A stretch of 64,000 nt of DNA from Streptomyces katrae (GTDB taxonomy: Bacteria; Actinomycetota; Actinomycetes; Streptomycetales; Streptomycetaceae), in NCBI RefSeq assembly GCF_000717655.1, contig NZ_JNZY01000018.1, positions 66,218 to 130,217 of the forward strand, in the 5' to 3' direction. The notes under the pieces were generated by a model. That model made no database searches and was not told where the DNA came from. It saw nothing but the letters and a program-made list of their open reading frames with translations. The position numbers were made by a program, and so were the translations under genes. Shown in pieces: positions 28,064 to 38,323 of the stretch; the stretch's first letter is position 1; each line of letters begins with the position of its first letter.

Positions 28064-28224
28064 TAGGACCTGTCCGGTCGGTCGTGCCAGGCTCGCGTGC
28101 CCTGGTGCGCACGCTCGCCGCGTTGTCGTCGGTCACCGACGCTCCGCGTCGATTCCCTCCTCCGCCTTGCGAGCGCACGCACCAGGCCCCGCTCGCTCAT
28201 CCGGCCGGACCGGCCGGACAGGTC

Positions 28225-28227
<3 letters not shown>
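28064..28227. mobile_element. MITE-like palindromic element between glnK and glnD
   Basis: Terminal inverted repeats of 20 nt with one mismatch (TAGGACCTGTCCGGTCGGTC at 28064-28083 and its counterpart at 28208-28227) bound a 164-bp segment. Inner parts also pair (CCTGGTGCGCACGCTCGC with a near-complement on the right), and the centre holds CGTCGGTCACCGACG, so the whole element can fold into one long hairpin. TA occurs at both ends, as for elements that duplicate a TA target. There is no transposase gene inside. The TAG at the right end also serves as the stop codon of glnK. Confidence 0.5.
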
Positions 28228-29906
<1,679 letters not shown>

Positions 29907-30056
29907 CGGCGTCTCCTCGTCGTCGGTACGTTCGCGTGCGGGCGATCGTGAAAACCTGAGCGGCGCAAGGCGTAAGGCCGGGGGGTGGGGCCTGGGGGCT
30001 GGCCGGTTATTGACCCTGAGATTCGCGCAGGCCGGTTTCCGGCGGCGCCGCTCGGT

Positions 30057-30103
30057 GTTTCGCGCCGATGACGAAGGCGTCCGGGCTGTTACGGGGTGAT
30101 GAA
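30057..30103 (-). promoter_or_regulatory. GlnR-like operator upstream of amtB
   Basis: On the minus strand two half-sites resemble the GlnR box (gTnAC-n6-GaAAC). They are TTCAT-n6-GTAAC (30088-30103) and GTCAT-n6-GAAAC (30057-30072). Each has the correct internal spacing, but their starts are 31 bases apart, not the usual 22. The surrounding 394-base gap between amtB and nsdA contains no supportable gene. Confidence 0.5.
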
Positions 30104-30197
30104 CTGCGACGGGCGGCCGCAGCCGTCAATCGAGGAACCACGACGGCGAGCAACCACGTCCGCGGGAGCGGCGGCGGTTCAGCCGCAGGGATGCAAA

Positions 30198-30272
30198 CCG
30201 GCCGCGGCAGTACCCGGGGGGACCTGGCTGGGGGAGCCTGATCGGGCTTCACGGGGTGACTGCCGCGGCCGG
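30198..30272 (-). terminator. Long-range inverted repeat downstream of nsdA
   Basis: A perfect 14-bp inverted repeat (CCGGCCGCGGCAGT at 30198-30211 and its complement at 30259-30272) encloses 47 nt of G-rich sequence. It lies 28 bases after the nsdA stop. It is a probable 3' structure or terminator of nsdA that insulates the amtB promoter beyond it. Confidence 0.45.
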
Positions 30273-30300
30273 GGCCTTCGGGGGGCGGCCGCTCGGGCCG

Positions 30301-31824
30301 TCAGACGGCCTCCGCCGCTTCGGGGAGCCGGGAGGCGAGCTGGTCGGTCAGCCGGACCACGTCGGCCACGTCGCCGTACTCACGGGCGGCGGTGTCGACG
30401 GTCTTGCGCAGCCGCGTGTTCACCCTTTCGGACCGCACCTTTCCGGCCACGTCAAGGGCCCGGCCGACGAGGACGGTGGCTTGCTCGGGCTCGCGCTGGA
30501 TCAGGTGCACGGTGGCCATGCCGATGAGGTTGAGGGCGTACGAGCGCTGGTGCTCGTCGTCCTTCTCGAACAGCTCCACGGCCCGCTGCATCACGGGCTC
30601 GGCGAGGGAGGCGTACATGGGGCTGCGCCCGGCCACGTAGGCCAGGTCGCGGTACGAGTGGGAGTTCTCGCCGTTGAGCTCGGCCTCGGAGAAGAAGCGG
30701 ATCCAGTCGGGTTCGGGCTCGCCGCCGAAGGCGACGTCGGAGAAGGTGTCCTCGGCCATCCGGACGGCCCGCTTGCAGCGGCTCGGCTGGCCCATGTTGG
30801 CGTAGGCGCGGGCCTCCATCGCATACAGCATGGCCTGGGTGCGCGGGCCCGCGCAGTCGCGGCTGCCGTACTGCGCGAGGTGGATGAGCTCCAGGGCGTC
30901 CTCGGGGCGGCCCAGGTGGATCATCTGGCGGCTCATGCTGGAGAGGATGTACGAGCCCAGCGGCTTGTCCCCGCCCTCCTTGGCGGCGTGCAGCGCGAGG
31001 ACGAAGTACTTCTGCGCGGTGGGGTGCAGGCCGATGTCGTAGCTCATCCAGCCGGCCAGTTCGGCGAGTTCCGCGGCGACCTTGAAGAGCCGCTTCATGA
31101 CGGGCGCCGGGTGGTTCTCCTGGAGCAGGTCGGTGACCTCGTGCAGCTGGCCCACGACGGCCTTGCGGCGCAGTCCGCCACCGCACTGGGCGTCCCACTG
31201 GCGGAACATCACGGTGGTGGCTTCGAGGAGACCGAGTTCCGGTTCGGACAGGCGCGGCGGGCGGTGGCCGCTGAGGGCTCCGGCCGCCCCCGCCTCGCGG
31301 GGGCCCGGGTCGGCGGCGGGGACCGGGACGAGCCAGCGCTGCATGGGCTCGATGAGGGCGGGGCCGGCGGAGAGGGCGAGCGAGGTCCCCAGGAAGCCGC
31401 GGCGGGCCAGCATCAGGTCGCTGCGGGAGAACTCCCCGAGCAGCTCGACGGTCTGCGGGCCGGCCCAGGGCAGGTCGACGCCGGAGACGGACGGCGTCTG
31501 GTGTGCGGTGCGCAGCCCGAGCTGCTCGATGGCGACGACGGAGCCGAACCGCTCGGAGAACAGCTCGGACAGGATCCGCGGGACGGGCTCGCGGGGCTGC
31601 TCGCCGTCGAGCCAGCGGCGTACCCGGGAGGTGTCCGTGCTGATGTGGTGGGCGCCCATCTGACGGGCACGCCGGTTCACCTGGCGGGCGAGTTCGCCCT
31701 TCGACCAGCCGCTGCGGACGAACCAGGAAGTCAGTTGCTCATTGCGGGCGGCAGAGCCCGGGACCTCCGGCTCCTCGCTCGTTCCGCTTGCGCCGTTGCC
31801 GCTCACAGGAACGCCCCCATCCAC
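30301..31824 (-). CDS. nsdA: NsdA-type negative regulator of differentiation
   Basis: Cytoplasmic protein reported in Streptomyces to repress antibiotic production and sporulation. The 507-residue protein has an N-terminal helix-turn-helix-like region (SWFVRSGWSKGELARQVNRR to TSRVRRWLDGEQP). An alpha-helical TPR-like C-terminal half follows (about residues 180-480, for example KYFVLALHAAKEGGDKPLG). The start is uncertain. GTG at 31824 has GAGG close by, and GTG at 31806 would give 501 residues, close to the length I recall for the family. The assignment rests on sequence recognition and on its place between ftsY and amtB. Confidence 0.87.
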   Translation of the reverse strand: MDGGVPVSGNGASGTSEEPEVPGSAARNEQLTSWFVRSGWSKGELARQVNRRARQMGAHHISTDTSRVRRWLDGEQPREPVPRILSELFSERFGSVVAIEQLGLRTAHQTPSVSGVDLPWAGPQTVELLGEFSRSDLMLARRGFLGTSLALSAGPALIEPMQRWLVPVPAADPGPREAGAAGALSGHRPPRLSEPELGLLEATTVMFRQWDAQCGGGLRRKAVVGQLHEVTDLLQENHPAPVMKRLFKVAAELAELAGWMSYDIGLHPTAQKYFVLALHAAKEGGDKPLGSYILSSMSRQMIHLGRPEDALELIHLAQYGSRDCAGPRTQAMLYAMEARAYANMGQPSRCKRAVRMAEDTFSDVAFGGEPEPDWIRFFSEAELNGENSHSYRDLAYVAGRSPMYASLAEPVMQRAVELFEKDDEHQRSYALNLIGMATVHLIQREPEQATVLVGRALDVAGKVRSERVNTRLRKTVDTAAREYGDVADVVRLTDQLASRLPEAAEAV

Positions 31825-32207
31825 TCAGCCTCTTCATACGAAACCCTGGCTGGAGCGGCGAGCGCCGCCACGGACCTTCACAGGTCCTCCACAAGTTGCC
31901 TCCGGCATAACCACGGACGGCACGCCTTCGGGGTTTAGTGCACTGAAAGTAATCCTACGATCACCCCTGCGGCGAGGTTGATTGCAGAAACGCCACCATT
32001 CGCCACCCCTTCGAATGAACTGGCCACTGGCCAGGCGCGATTCACTTGACACCGAGGCGAAAGCGATCGGTTGGACGGGAGCGCACCAGGGGCGCACGCG
32101 GCGAGGAGTGCGCCGGGTGGCCCTCGGGACACCGGGCTCGTACCCGGCCCCGCATCCCGTCCCGCCGACGTCGTAACCACCGGCGCATCCGACCCGTTGG
32201 AGGGGGC
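31825..32207. promoter_or_regulatory. Divergent intergenic region of nsdA and the primase/polymerase-like gene
   Basis: This 383-base gap has no supportable gene. It holds a GGACCT-TCAC-AGGTCC hairpin at 31872-31887 in the nsdA leader. A TAGGAT hexamer lies on the minus strand at 31952-31957 and fits a vegetative -10 element, although no good -35 hexamer is visible. A tandem ACTGGCC repeat is near 32023. Promoters for both genes are expected here. Confidence 0.3.
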
Positions 32208-32882
32208 ATGGGCATGGGCTTCACGATCGGCGGCAGCCGCAGCACCAAGGAGTTCCGTTCCGGCTCGCGGCGCCGCGGCCGGACGTCGGAGTGCACGGCG
32301 GTCGCGGAGTACACCGGGCTGTGGGGCTGGGACGTGGTCCCCGGTGCCCGCGCCGCGGCCCCCGCCCGCGACTGCTCCTGCGGTCATACGAATTGCAGCA
32401 CGCCCGGGGCGCATCCGCTGCCCCTCGCTCCGACCGTCGCAGCCGGCGCCACCCTCGACGAGGTCACCGAGACCTGGAGCGGCTACCCGGGCGCGGCGGT
32501 CCTGCTCCCGCTGGGCCGCGCCTTCGACGTCATCGAGGTCTCGGAGGAGGCCGGGCGCCGCGCGCTGGTCCGCCTCGAGCGGATGGGCCTGCCGCTCGGA
32601 CCGGTCACCGCGACCCCGGACGGCCGCGCCCAGTTCTTCGTCGCCCCGGGCGCTGCCGCCGAGCTGCCGCAGCTGCTGTACCGGATGGGCTGGGACGACG
32701 CCGACCTCGATCTGCGCGCCCTGGGCGTGGGCGCCTTCCTGACCGCCCCGCCCTCCGACCACGCGGGCCTCGGCCCGGTCGGCTGGCTGCGGCCGCCCGC
32801 GCTCGACTCCGCGGGCGGCCCGCCGCAGGCCCGGCTGCTGCTCGGCACCCTCGCGTACATCTGCCACCGCCTGCGGCGCTAG
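32208..32882 (+). CDS. Bifunctional DNA primase/polymerase-like N-terminal domain protein
   Basis: A 224-residue stand-alone protein. The pattern GLWGWDVVPGARAAAP, a CSCGHTNCSTPGAHPL cysteine cluster, and the downstream WSGYPGAAVLLPLGRAFDVIEV resemble the prim-pol-like domain found in phage and plasmid replication proteins. The polymerase aspartates of true prim-pols are not obvious (the FDVIEV position replaces the usual D-x-D pattern), so it may be non-catalytic. Two ATG codons are possible (32208 and 32214), and GGAGG lies 4 or 10 bases before them. It is common in Streptomyces next to ftsY. Function unknown. Confidence 0.7.
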   Translation: MGMGFTIGGSRSTKEFRSGSRRRGRTSECTAVAEYTGLWGWDVVPGARAAAPARDCSCGHTNCSTPGAHPLPLAPTVAAGATLDEVTETWSGYPGAAVLLPLGRAFDVIEVSEEAGRRALVRLERMGLPLGPVTATPDGRAQFFVAPGAAAELPQLLYRMGWDDADLDLRALGVGAFLTAPPSDHAGLGPVGWLRPPALDSAGGPPQARLLLGTLAYICHRLRR

Positions 32883-32893
32883 TACGCGTGCCT

Positions 32894-32939
32894 ACGGCGG
32901 CGCCCCCGCATTCCGGCCGGAATGCGGGGGCGCCGCCGT
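32894..32939. terminator. Bidirectional terminator palindrome between convergent genes
   Basis: A perfect 46-base palindrome with 23-base arms and no spacer, centred on TTCCGG|CCGGAA. It lies 11 bases after the stop of the primase/polymerase-like gene and 34 bases from the ftsY stop. It would fold in transcripts from either side. Confidence 0.75.
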
Positions 32940-32973
32940 GCGTACGGTCTGCGTGCGCTGCGTACGGTCCCGC

Positions 32974-34191
32974 TCAGTCGCCGATCAGGGCGTCCACGAA
33001 CGCCTCCGGCTCGAAGGGCGCGAGGTCGTCCGGACCCTCGCCGAGGCCGATGAGCTTGACCGGGACGCCGAGCTCGCGCTGGACGGCGACGACGATGCCG
33101 CCCTTGGCGGTGCCGTCGAGCTTGGTCAGCACGATGCCGGTGATGTCCACGACCTCGGCGAAGACGCGGGCCTGGGCCAGGCCGTTCTGCCCGGTGGTGG
33201 CGTCCAGGACCAGCAGGATCTCGTCGAGCGGGCCGTGCTTCTCCACGACGCGCTTGACCTTGCCGAGCTCGTCCATGAGGCCGGTCTTGGTGTGCAGGCG
33301 GCCGGCGGTGTCGATGAGCACCACGTCGGCGCCCTCGGCGATGCCCTCCTTGACCGCGTCGTAGGCGATCGAGGCCGGGTCGCCGCCCTCGGGGCCGCGC
33401 ACGGTGCGCGCGCCGACCCGCTCGCCCCAGGTCTGGAGCTGGTCCGCGGCAGCGGCGCGGAAGGTGTCGGCGGCGCCGAGCACCACGGAGCGGCCGTCGG
33501 CGACCAGCACGCGGGCCAGCTTGCCGGTGGTGGTGGTCTTGCCGGTGCCGTTGACCCCCACGACCATCACGACGCCCGGGGTGTCCACGCCGCTCTCGGT
33601 CTTCACCGCGCGGTCGAAGCCGGTGCCGACCAGGGTCAGCAGCTCCTCCTTGAGCAGGGCGCGCAGGTCCGCGGGGGTGCGGGTGCCGAGCACCTTGACC
33701 CGCTCGCGGAGCCGGTCCACGAGCTCCTGCGTCGGCACGACACCGACGTCGGCGATCAGGAGGGTCTCCTCGATCTCCTCCCAGGTGTCCTCGTCGAGGT
33801 GCTCGCGCGAGAGCAGCGTGAGCAGCCCCTTGCCGAGCGAGTTCTGCGACCGGGCGAGGCGGGCGCGCAGCCGGACCAGGCGGCCGGCGGTGGGCTCGGG
33901 CACCTCGATCTCGGGGGCGGCCGGAGCCTCGGGTTCGGCGACGGCGGGCGCCTCGGGAGCCGCAGCCTCCGCTTCGGGGAGGACGACCTCCTCAATGGTG
34001 CGGCGGGGCTCTTCCGCCGTCTCTACGGCGTCCTCCCCCACCTGCGGTTCGGCGGGCGGGGCAGTGATGGTCGGTGTGCTGGGCGGCGCCGGGGGCGGCA
34101 GCTGCTTCTTCTTGCGGCTGCCGACCACGAGCCCGCTGATCACGCCGACCGCGACCAGGGCGATGACTACAGCAAGGATGAGGATGTCCAT
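32974..34191 (-). CDS. ftsY: Signal recognition particle receptor FtsY
   Basis: Membrane-associated SRP receptor GTPase that delivers ribosome-nascent chains to SecYEG. The 405-residue protein starts with a membrane segment (MDILILAVVIALVAVGVISG). A Pro/Glu/Ala-rich acidic linker runs to about residue 115, and the NG domain follows. G motifs are visible: GVNGTGKTTTTGKLA, DTFRAAAADQL, DTAGRLHTK and TKLDGTAKGG. The ATG at 34191 is chosen because it places the membrane helix at the N-terminus. The partner Ffh is encoded in this window. Confidence 0.95.
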   Translation of the reverse strand: MDILILAVVIALVAVGVISGLVVGSRKKKQLPPPAPPSTPTITAPPAEPQVGEDAVETAEEPRRTIEEVVLPEAEAAAPEAPAVAEPEAPAAPEIEVPEPTAGRLVRLRARLARSQNSLGKGLLTLLSREHLDEDTWEEIEETLLIADVGVVPTQELVDRLRERVKVLGTRTPADLRALLKEELLTLVGTGFDRAVKTESGVDTPGVVMVVGVNGTGKTTTTGKLARVLVADGRSVVLGAADTFRAAAADQLQTWGERVGARTVRGPEGGDPASIAYDAVKEGIAEGADVVLIDTAGRLHTKTGLMDELGKVKRVVEKHGPLDEILLVLDATTGQNGLAQARVFAEVVDITGIVLTKLDGTAKGGIVVAVQRELGVPVKLIGLGEGPDDLAPFEPEAFVDALIGD

Positions 34192-34309
34192 AACGGATCC
34201 AGTATCGGCCACGGCCGCCCAAGCCCCCGGTTCCCGCAGTTCCGGCCGGGCCGTAAGCCTCCATTTGCGGCGTTAGCGGCATATCCACGATGATGGGCGA
34301 CTTACCCGC

Positions 34310-35794
34310 ATGCCTGCCGAGCCCGCCGACGGCGCGATACAGCAGCCGGCCGAGATCCCGGCCGACACCTCGGTCGAGACCCGCGGCCTCGAGCCCGTCC
34401 CGGACGGCGAGCGCAGGGGCCGGGTCCGCGAGCTCGTGCCCACCTGGGTGGCCGCCAACATCAGCGTGCTGCTGCTGACCATGGGCGCCGGTCTGGTGAT
34501 CTTCAACAAGCTCAACATCTGGCAGGTGCTCGTCGTCGCCGTCGCCGCGCCCGTCGTCTCGTACGGGCTCGTCGGCCTGATCTCGATCGCCGGGAAGCGC
34601 GGCGGCGCCCCCGGGATGGCCCTCTCGCGGGCCGTGTTCGGCCAGCGCGGCAACCTCTTCCCCGGCGCCCTGATCTGGGTCGCCCGCTGGGGCTGGGAGA
34701 CCATCAACGCGGTCAGCGGCGCGTTCGCCGTGCTCACGGTGCTGGACCTGCTGTTCGGCGTGCAGAAGAACACCGTGCTGATCGTGGTCACGCTGGTGCT
34801 CTTCGTCGGCTCCACCTTCCTGGTCTCCGGACTCGGCATCAGCGCGCTGCGCGTCTGCTCGACCTGGTCGACGTACCTCTTCGGCGCCTTCAGCGTGCTC
34901 GTGCTCGGCTACCTGGTCGTGGAGAGCGACTGGTCCGCCGTGTTCGACAAGCCGGCCGGCTCGACGGCGATGATGATCGCCGGCATCGGCACGATCGCCG
35001 CGGGCGGCATCAGCTGGGTCCCCTCGGGCCCGGACTTCACCCGCTACCTGCCGCGTACGGCCTCCGCCAAGGGCATGGTCGGCGCGACGATCGGCGGCGC
35101 GGCCGTCGTGGTGATCCCGATGGTGCTGATGGGCGCGGTCATGGCGGTCGGCACCCCGGACCTGGCCACGGCGCAGGACCCGGTCTCCTTCATCGGCAAT
35201 CTGCTGCCCGCCTGGATCGCGGTGCCGTACCTGCTGATCGCGCTGGTCGGCATGCTGCTGATCAACTCGATGTCCATGTACTCGGCCGGCTTCACGGCGC
35301 AGACCCTCGGCATCAGGGTCCCGCGCGCGGCGGCCGTCAGCGTCAACGCCGTCATCAGCCTGGTCTTCGGCTTCCTGCTGATGGTGGTCGCGACCAGCTT
35401 CTTCGGCTCGTTCATCTCCTTCCTGACGCTCCTCGCCGTGGCCTTCTCCGCGTGGATCGGCGTCTTCGGCGTCGACATGCTGCGCCGGACCTCGTACGAC
35501 GGCGAGGCGCTGCTGGACACCACCCGCAGCAGCGCCTACTGGTACCGGGCCGGGTTCGCCTGGCAGGCCATGACCGCCTGGGGCGCGGCCCTGGTCGTGG
35601 GGCTGCTCTTCACCAAGGTCGACTGGTTCGGCGGGCCGCTCGCCGACACCTGGACCGGGCAGAACGGCCTGGGCTGGGCGGCCGGCATCGTCACCTCCGG
35701 CGTGCTGTACGCCGTACTGCCGCGCACCCCGGCTCCGGCGGCCGGCGCGGCCGGGGCCGAGGAGCCCGCGCTCGCCGGATCCCTGTCCAACTGA
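34310..35794 (+). CDS. NCS1-family nucleobase:cation symporter (cytosine permease-like)
   Basis: Integral membrane transporter of 494 residues with about 12 hydrophobic segments. Typical NCS1 stretches are WVAANISVLLLTMGAGLVIF, the PGMALSRAVFGQRGNLFPG loop with the following RWGWETINAV, and SWVPSGPDFTRYLP. The family imports cytosine, allantoin, hydantoins or related compounds. The substrate cannot be read from the sequence. It is followed after 63 bases by a luciferase-like oxidoreductase gene in the same direction, and the two may act together. Confidence 0.88.
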   Translation: MPAEPADGAIQQPAEIPADTSVETRGLEPVPDGERRGRVRELVPTWVAANISVLLLTMGAGLVIFNKLNIWQVLVVAVAAPVVSYGLVGLISIAGKRGGAPGMALSRAVFGQRGNLFPGALIWVARWGWETINAVSGAFAVLTVLDLLFGVQKNTVLIVVTLVLFVGSTFLVSGLGISALRVCSTWSTYLFGAFSVLVLGYLVVESDWSAVFDKPAGSTAMMIAGIGTIAAGGISWVPSGPDFTRYLPRTASAKGMVGATIGGAAVVVIPMVLMGAVMAVGTPDLATAQDPVSFIGNLLPAWIAVPYLLIALVGMLLINSMSMYSAGFTAQTLGIRVPRAAAVSVNAVISLVFGFLLMVVATSFFGSFISFLTLLAVAFSAWIGVFGVDMLRRTSYDGEALLDTTRSSAYWYRAGFAWQAMTAWGAALVVGLLFTKVDWFGGPLADTWTGQNGLGWAAGIVTSGVLYAVLPRTPAPAAGAAGAEEPALAGSLSN

Positions 35795-35810
35795 CGCCAC
35801 GTCAGCTAAC

Positions 35811-35851
35811 GTCCCCCTTCGCCCGCCCACCCACCTCCGGCGAAGGGGGAC
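35811..35851 (+). promoter_or_regulatory. Hairpin covering the ribosome binding site of the LLM oxidoreductase gene
   Basis: A 13-bp perfect inverted repeat (GTCCCCCTTCGCC with GGCGAAGGGGGAC) encloses 15 nt. The right arm contains AAGGGGGA, the only Shine-Dalgarno-like sequence before the ATG at 35858. The structure could terminate the permease transcript or mask translation of the next gene. Confidence 0.5.
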
Positions 35852-35857
35852 TCCTCC

Positions 35858-36844
35858 ATGCCCATCACCGTGGCCCGGTTCAATCTCGTCGACCCGAACG
35901 GGACCCCCGAGACCCTCTCCGCCCGCTACAAGACCGCGCTGGAGATGGCGAAGTACGCGGACGACCGCGGGATCGACACGATCCAGACCGAGGAGCACCA
36001 CGGCACCACCAACAACTGGCTGCCTTCCCCGTTCGCCTTCGCGGGCGCGGTCTTCGGCGCCACGCGCCGGATCGCGGTCACCGTCTCGGCGATCATCGGC
36101 CCGCTGTACGACCCGCTGAAGGTGGCCGAGGACATCGCGGTCCTCGACCTGCTGAGCGGCGGCCGCCTCGTCACGGTCGCGGGCATCGGCTACCGGCCCG
36201 AGGAGTACGAGCAGCACGGCGTCGAGTGGGGCCGCCGCGGCAGGCTCCAGGACGAACTGCTCGAAACCCTGCTGCAGGCGTGGACCGGCGAGCCGTTCTC
36301 GTTCCGCGGCCGCACGGTACGGGTGACCCCGGCGCCGTTCACGCAGCCGCACCCGCTGCTCCTGGTCGGCGGCAGCTCCCGGGCGGCGGCCCGGCGCGCG
36401 GCCCGGCTCGGGCTGCCGTTCTTCCCCAGCGCGCACCTGCCGGAGCTGGAGGCGTACTACCACGCGCAGCTCGCGGAGCACGGGACGGAGGGGTTCTGCA
36501 TGATGCCGGCGGCCGAGACCCCGCTGCTGCACATCGCGGAGGACCCGGACCGGGTCTGGGCCGAGTACGGCGACCGCTTCCTGCACGAGGCGGGCATGTA
36601 CGCGTCCTGGCAGTCCAAGGACATCCGCAGCGCCGTACGTTCGGCCGCACGCTCGGTGGCGGAGCTGCGCGCGGAGGGCGTGTACCGGGTCCTGACTCCC
36701 GACGAGGCGGTCGCGTACGCGCGGGGCGCGGGCGAGGCGGGGAACCTGGTGCTGCACCCGCTGTGCGGCGGGATGCCGCTGGACGAGGGCTGGCGCAGCC
36801 TGCACCTGCTGTGCGAACAGGTGCTGCCCCGGCTCAAGGACTGA
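35858..36844 (+). CDS. LLM-class (luciferase-like) flavin-dependent oxidoreductase
   Basis: A 328-residue TIM-barrel flavoenzyme of the bacterial luciferase family. Recognisable parts are KYADDRGIDTIQTEEHHG, DPLKVAEDIAVLDLLSGGR, the following GIGYRPEEYEQHGVEW, and HPLLLVGGSSRAAARRAARLG. It is likely to use FMN or F420. A cofC gene for F420 biosynthesis is elsewhere in the window. The substrate is unknown. It may be cotranscribed with the upstream permease. It ends 48 bases from the convergent glcP. Confidence 0.87.
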   Translation: MPITVARFNLVDPNGTPETLSARYKTALEMAKYADDRGIDTIQTEEHHGTTNNWLPSPFAFAGAVFGATRRIAVTVSAIIGPLYDPLKVAEDIAVLDLLSGGRLVTVAGIGYRPEEYEQHGVEWGRRGRLQDELLETLLQAWTGEPFSFRGRTVRVTPAPFTQPHPLLLVGGSSRAAARRAARLGLPFFPSAHLPELEAYYHAQLAEHGTEGFCMMPAAETPLLHIAEDPDRVWAEYGDRFLHEAGMYASWQSKDIRSAVRSAARSVAELRAEGVYRVLTPDEAVAYARGAGEAGNLVLHPLCGGMPLDEGWRSLHLLCEQVLPRLKD

Positions 36845-36892
36845 GCGGGGGCAGCACCTGCCGTAGAGGAGAGGGAGTGTTGGCGGGGGTGG

Positions 36893-38323
36893 TTACCCCA
36901 TCTCCTCCAACGCCTTGCCCTTGGTCTCCGGCACCCATTTGAGGATGAACGGGATCGAGAGCAGGGCGAAGAACGTGTAGATCATGTAGGCGCCCGACAG
37001 GTTCCAGTCGGACAGCGTCGGGAACGTGACGGTGATGAGCCAGTTGGCGATCCACTGGGCGGCGGCCGCCACACCGAGGGCGGCGGCGCGGATGCGGCCG
37101 GGGAACATCTCGCCGAGCAGCACCCAGACCACCACGCCCCAGGACAGGGCGAAGAAGAGCACGAAGAAGTTGGCGGCGACCAGGGCCACGATGCCCTGCG
37201 CATGCGGCAGGGAGATGTCGTCGCCGGTTCCGGACTTGAAGGAGAACGCCCAGGCCGCCGTTCCGAGCGACAGCGCCATGCCGACGGAGCCGATGAGCGC
37301 CAGGGGCTTGCGGCCGATCCGGTCCACGAAGACCATCGCGATCACCGTACCGATGATGTTCACGACCGACGTCTCGAAGGAGTACAGGAACGAGGAGCTC
37401 GGGTCGATGCCGACCGACTGCCACAGCGAGGAGCTGTAGTAGAAGATCACGTTGATGCCGACGAGCTGCTGGAAGACCGAGAGTCCGATGCCGACCCACA
37501 CGATGGGCAGGAAACCGAAGCGGCCGCCGAGCAGGTCCCTGAAGGTGGACTTGTGCTCGGACCGCATGGCGTGGTCGATCTCGCGGACGCGGGCGTCGGC
37601 GTCGATGCCCTTGCCCTCGACGTCCCGCAGGACCTCCTTGGCCTTCTCCGTGCGGCCGACCGAGACCAGGAAGCGCGGGGACTCGGGAATGGCGAAGGAC
37701 AGCACCCCGTAGAGCACGGCCGGGACGACCATCACGCCGAGCATCCACTGCCAGGCTTCCAGGCCGCCGATCTCGCCGCGCTGTTCGCCGTCGGCGAGGT
37801 TGAGGATGCCCCAGTTGACCAGCTGCGAGACGGCGATGCCGATGACGATGGCCGCCTGCTGGAAGGAAGCCAGCCGGCCGCGGTAGGCGGGCGGGGAGAC
37901 CTCTGCGATGTAGGCGGGGCCGATGACCGAGGCCATGCCGATGCCGAAGCCGCCGATCACGCGCCAGGTGGCGAGGTCCCAGAGGGCGAACGGGAGGGCC
38001 GAGCCGATGGCGCTCGCGGTGAACAGGACGGAGGCGATCTGCATGCAGCGGATACGGCCGATCCGGTCGGCGATGCGCCCGGCGGTGGCCGCGCCGAAGG
38101 CACAGCCGATCAGTGCGGCGGCGATCACCTGGGCGAGGGCGCCCGAGCCGACGTCGAAGCGGTCGCGGATGGCCTCCACGGCGCCGTTGATGACGGAGCT
38201 GTCGTAGCCGAAGAGGAAGCCACCCATGGCAGCGGCCGCGGTGATGAAGATGACGTGGCCGAGGTGGTCGGGCTGGGCCGCGCTTCCACCGCCCGACGCG
38301 GGTGCGTTCGCTGTGCTGGTCAA
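36893..38323 (-). CDS. glcP: MFS glucose permease GlcP (sugar:proton symporter)
   Basis: Major glucose uptake system of Streptomyces, which lack a glucose PTS. The 476-residue protein has 12 membrane segments and sugar porter motifs: GGFLFGYDSSVINGAVEAI, GRIADRIGRIRC, PESPRFLVSVGR, QQLVGINVIFYYSS, DRIGRKPLALIG and PETKGKALEEMG. The start is TTG at 38323 (LTSTANAPAS), 6 bases after AGGAG. The longer reading from 38437 lacks a ribosome binding site and similarity. Two dyad sequences upstream (38454-38474 and 38531-38543) are candidate operators. Confidence 0.93.
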   Translation of the reverse strand: MTSTANAPASGGGSAAQPDHLGHVIFITAAAAMGGFLFGYDSSVINGAVEAIRDRFDVGSGALAQVIAAALIGCAFGAATAGRIADRIGRIRCMQIASVLFTASAIGSALPFALWDLATWRVIGGFGIGMASVIGPAYIAEVSPPAYRGRLASFQQAAIVIGIAVSQLVNWGILNLADGEQRGEIGGLEAWQWMLGVMVVPAVLYGVLSFAIPESPRFLVSVGRTEKAKEVLRDVEGKGIDADARVREIDHAMRSEHKSTFRDLLGGRFGFLPIVWVGIGLSVFQQLVGINVIFYYSSSLWQSVGIDPSSSFLYSFETSVVNIIGTVIAMVFVDRIGRKPLALIGSVGMALSLGTAAWAFSFKSGTGDDISLPHAQGIVALVAANFFVLFFALSWGVVVWVLLGEMFPGRIRAAALGVAAAAQWIANWLITVTFPTLSDWNLSGAYMIYTFFALLSIPFILKWVPETKGKALEEMG

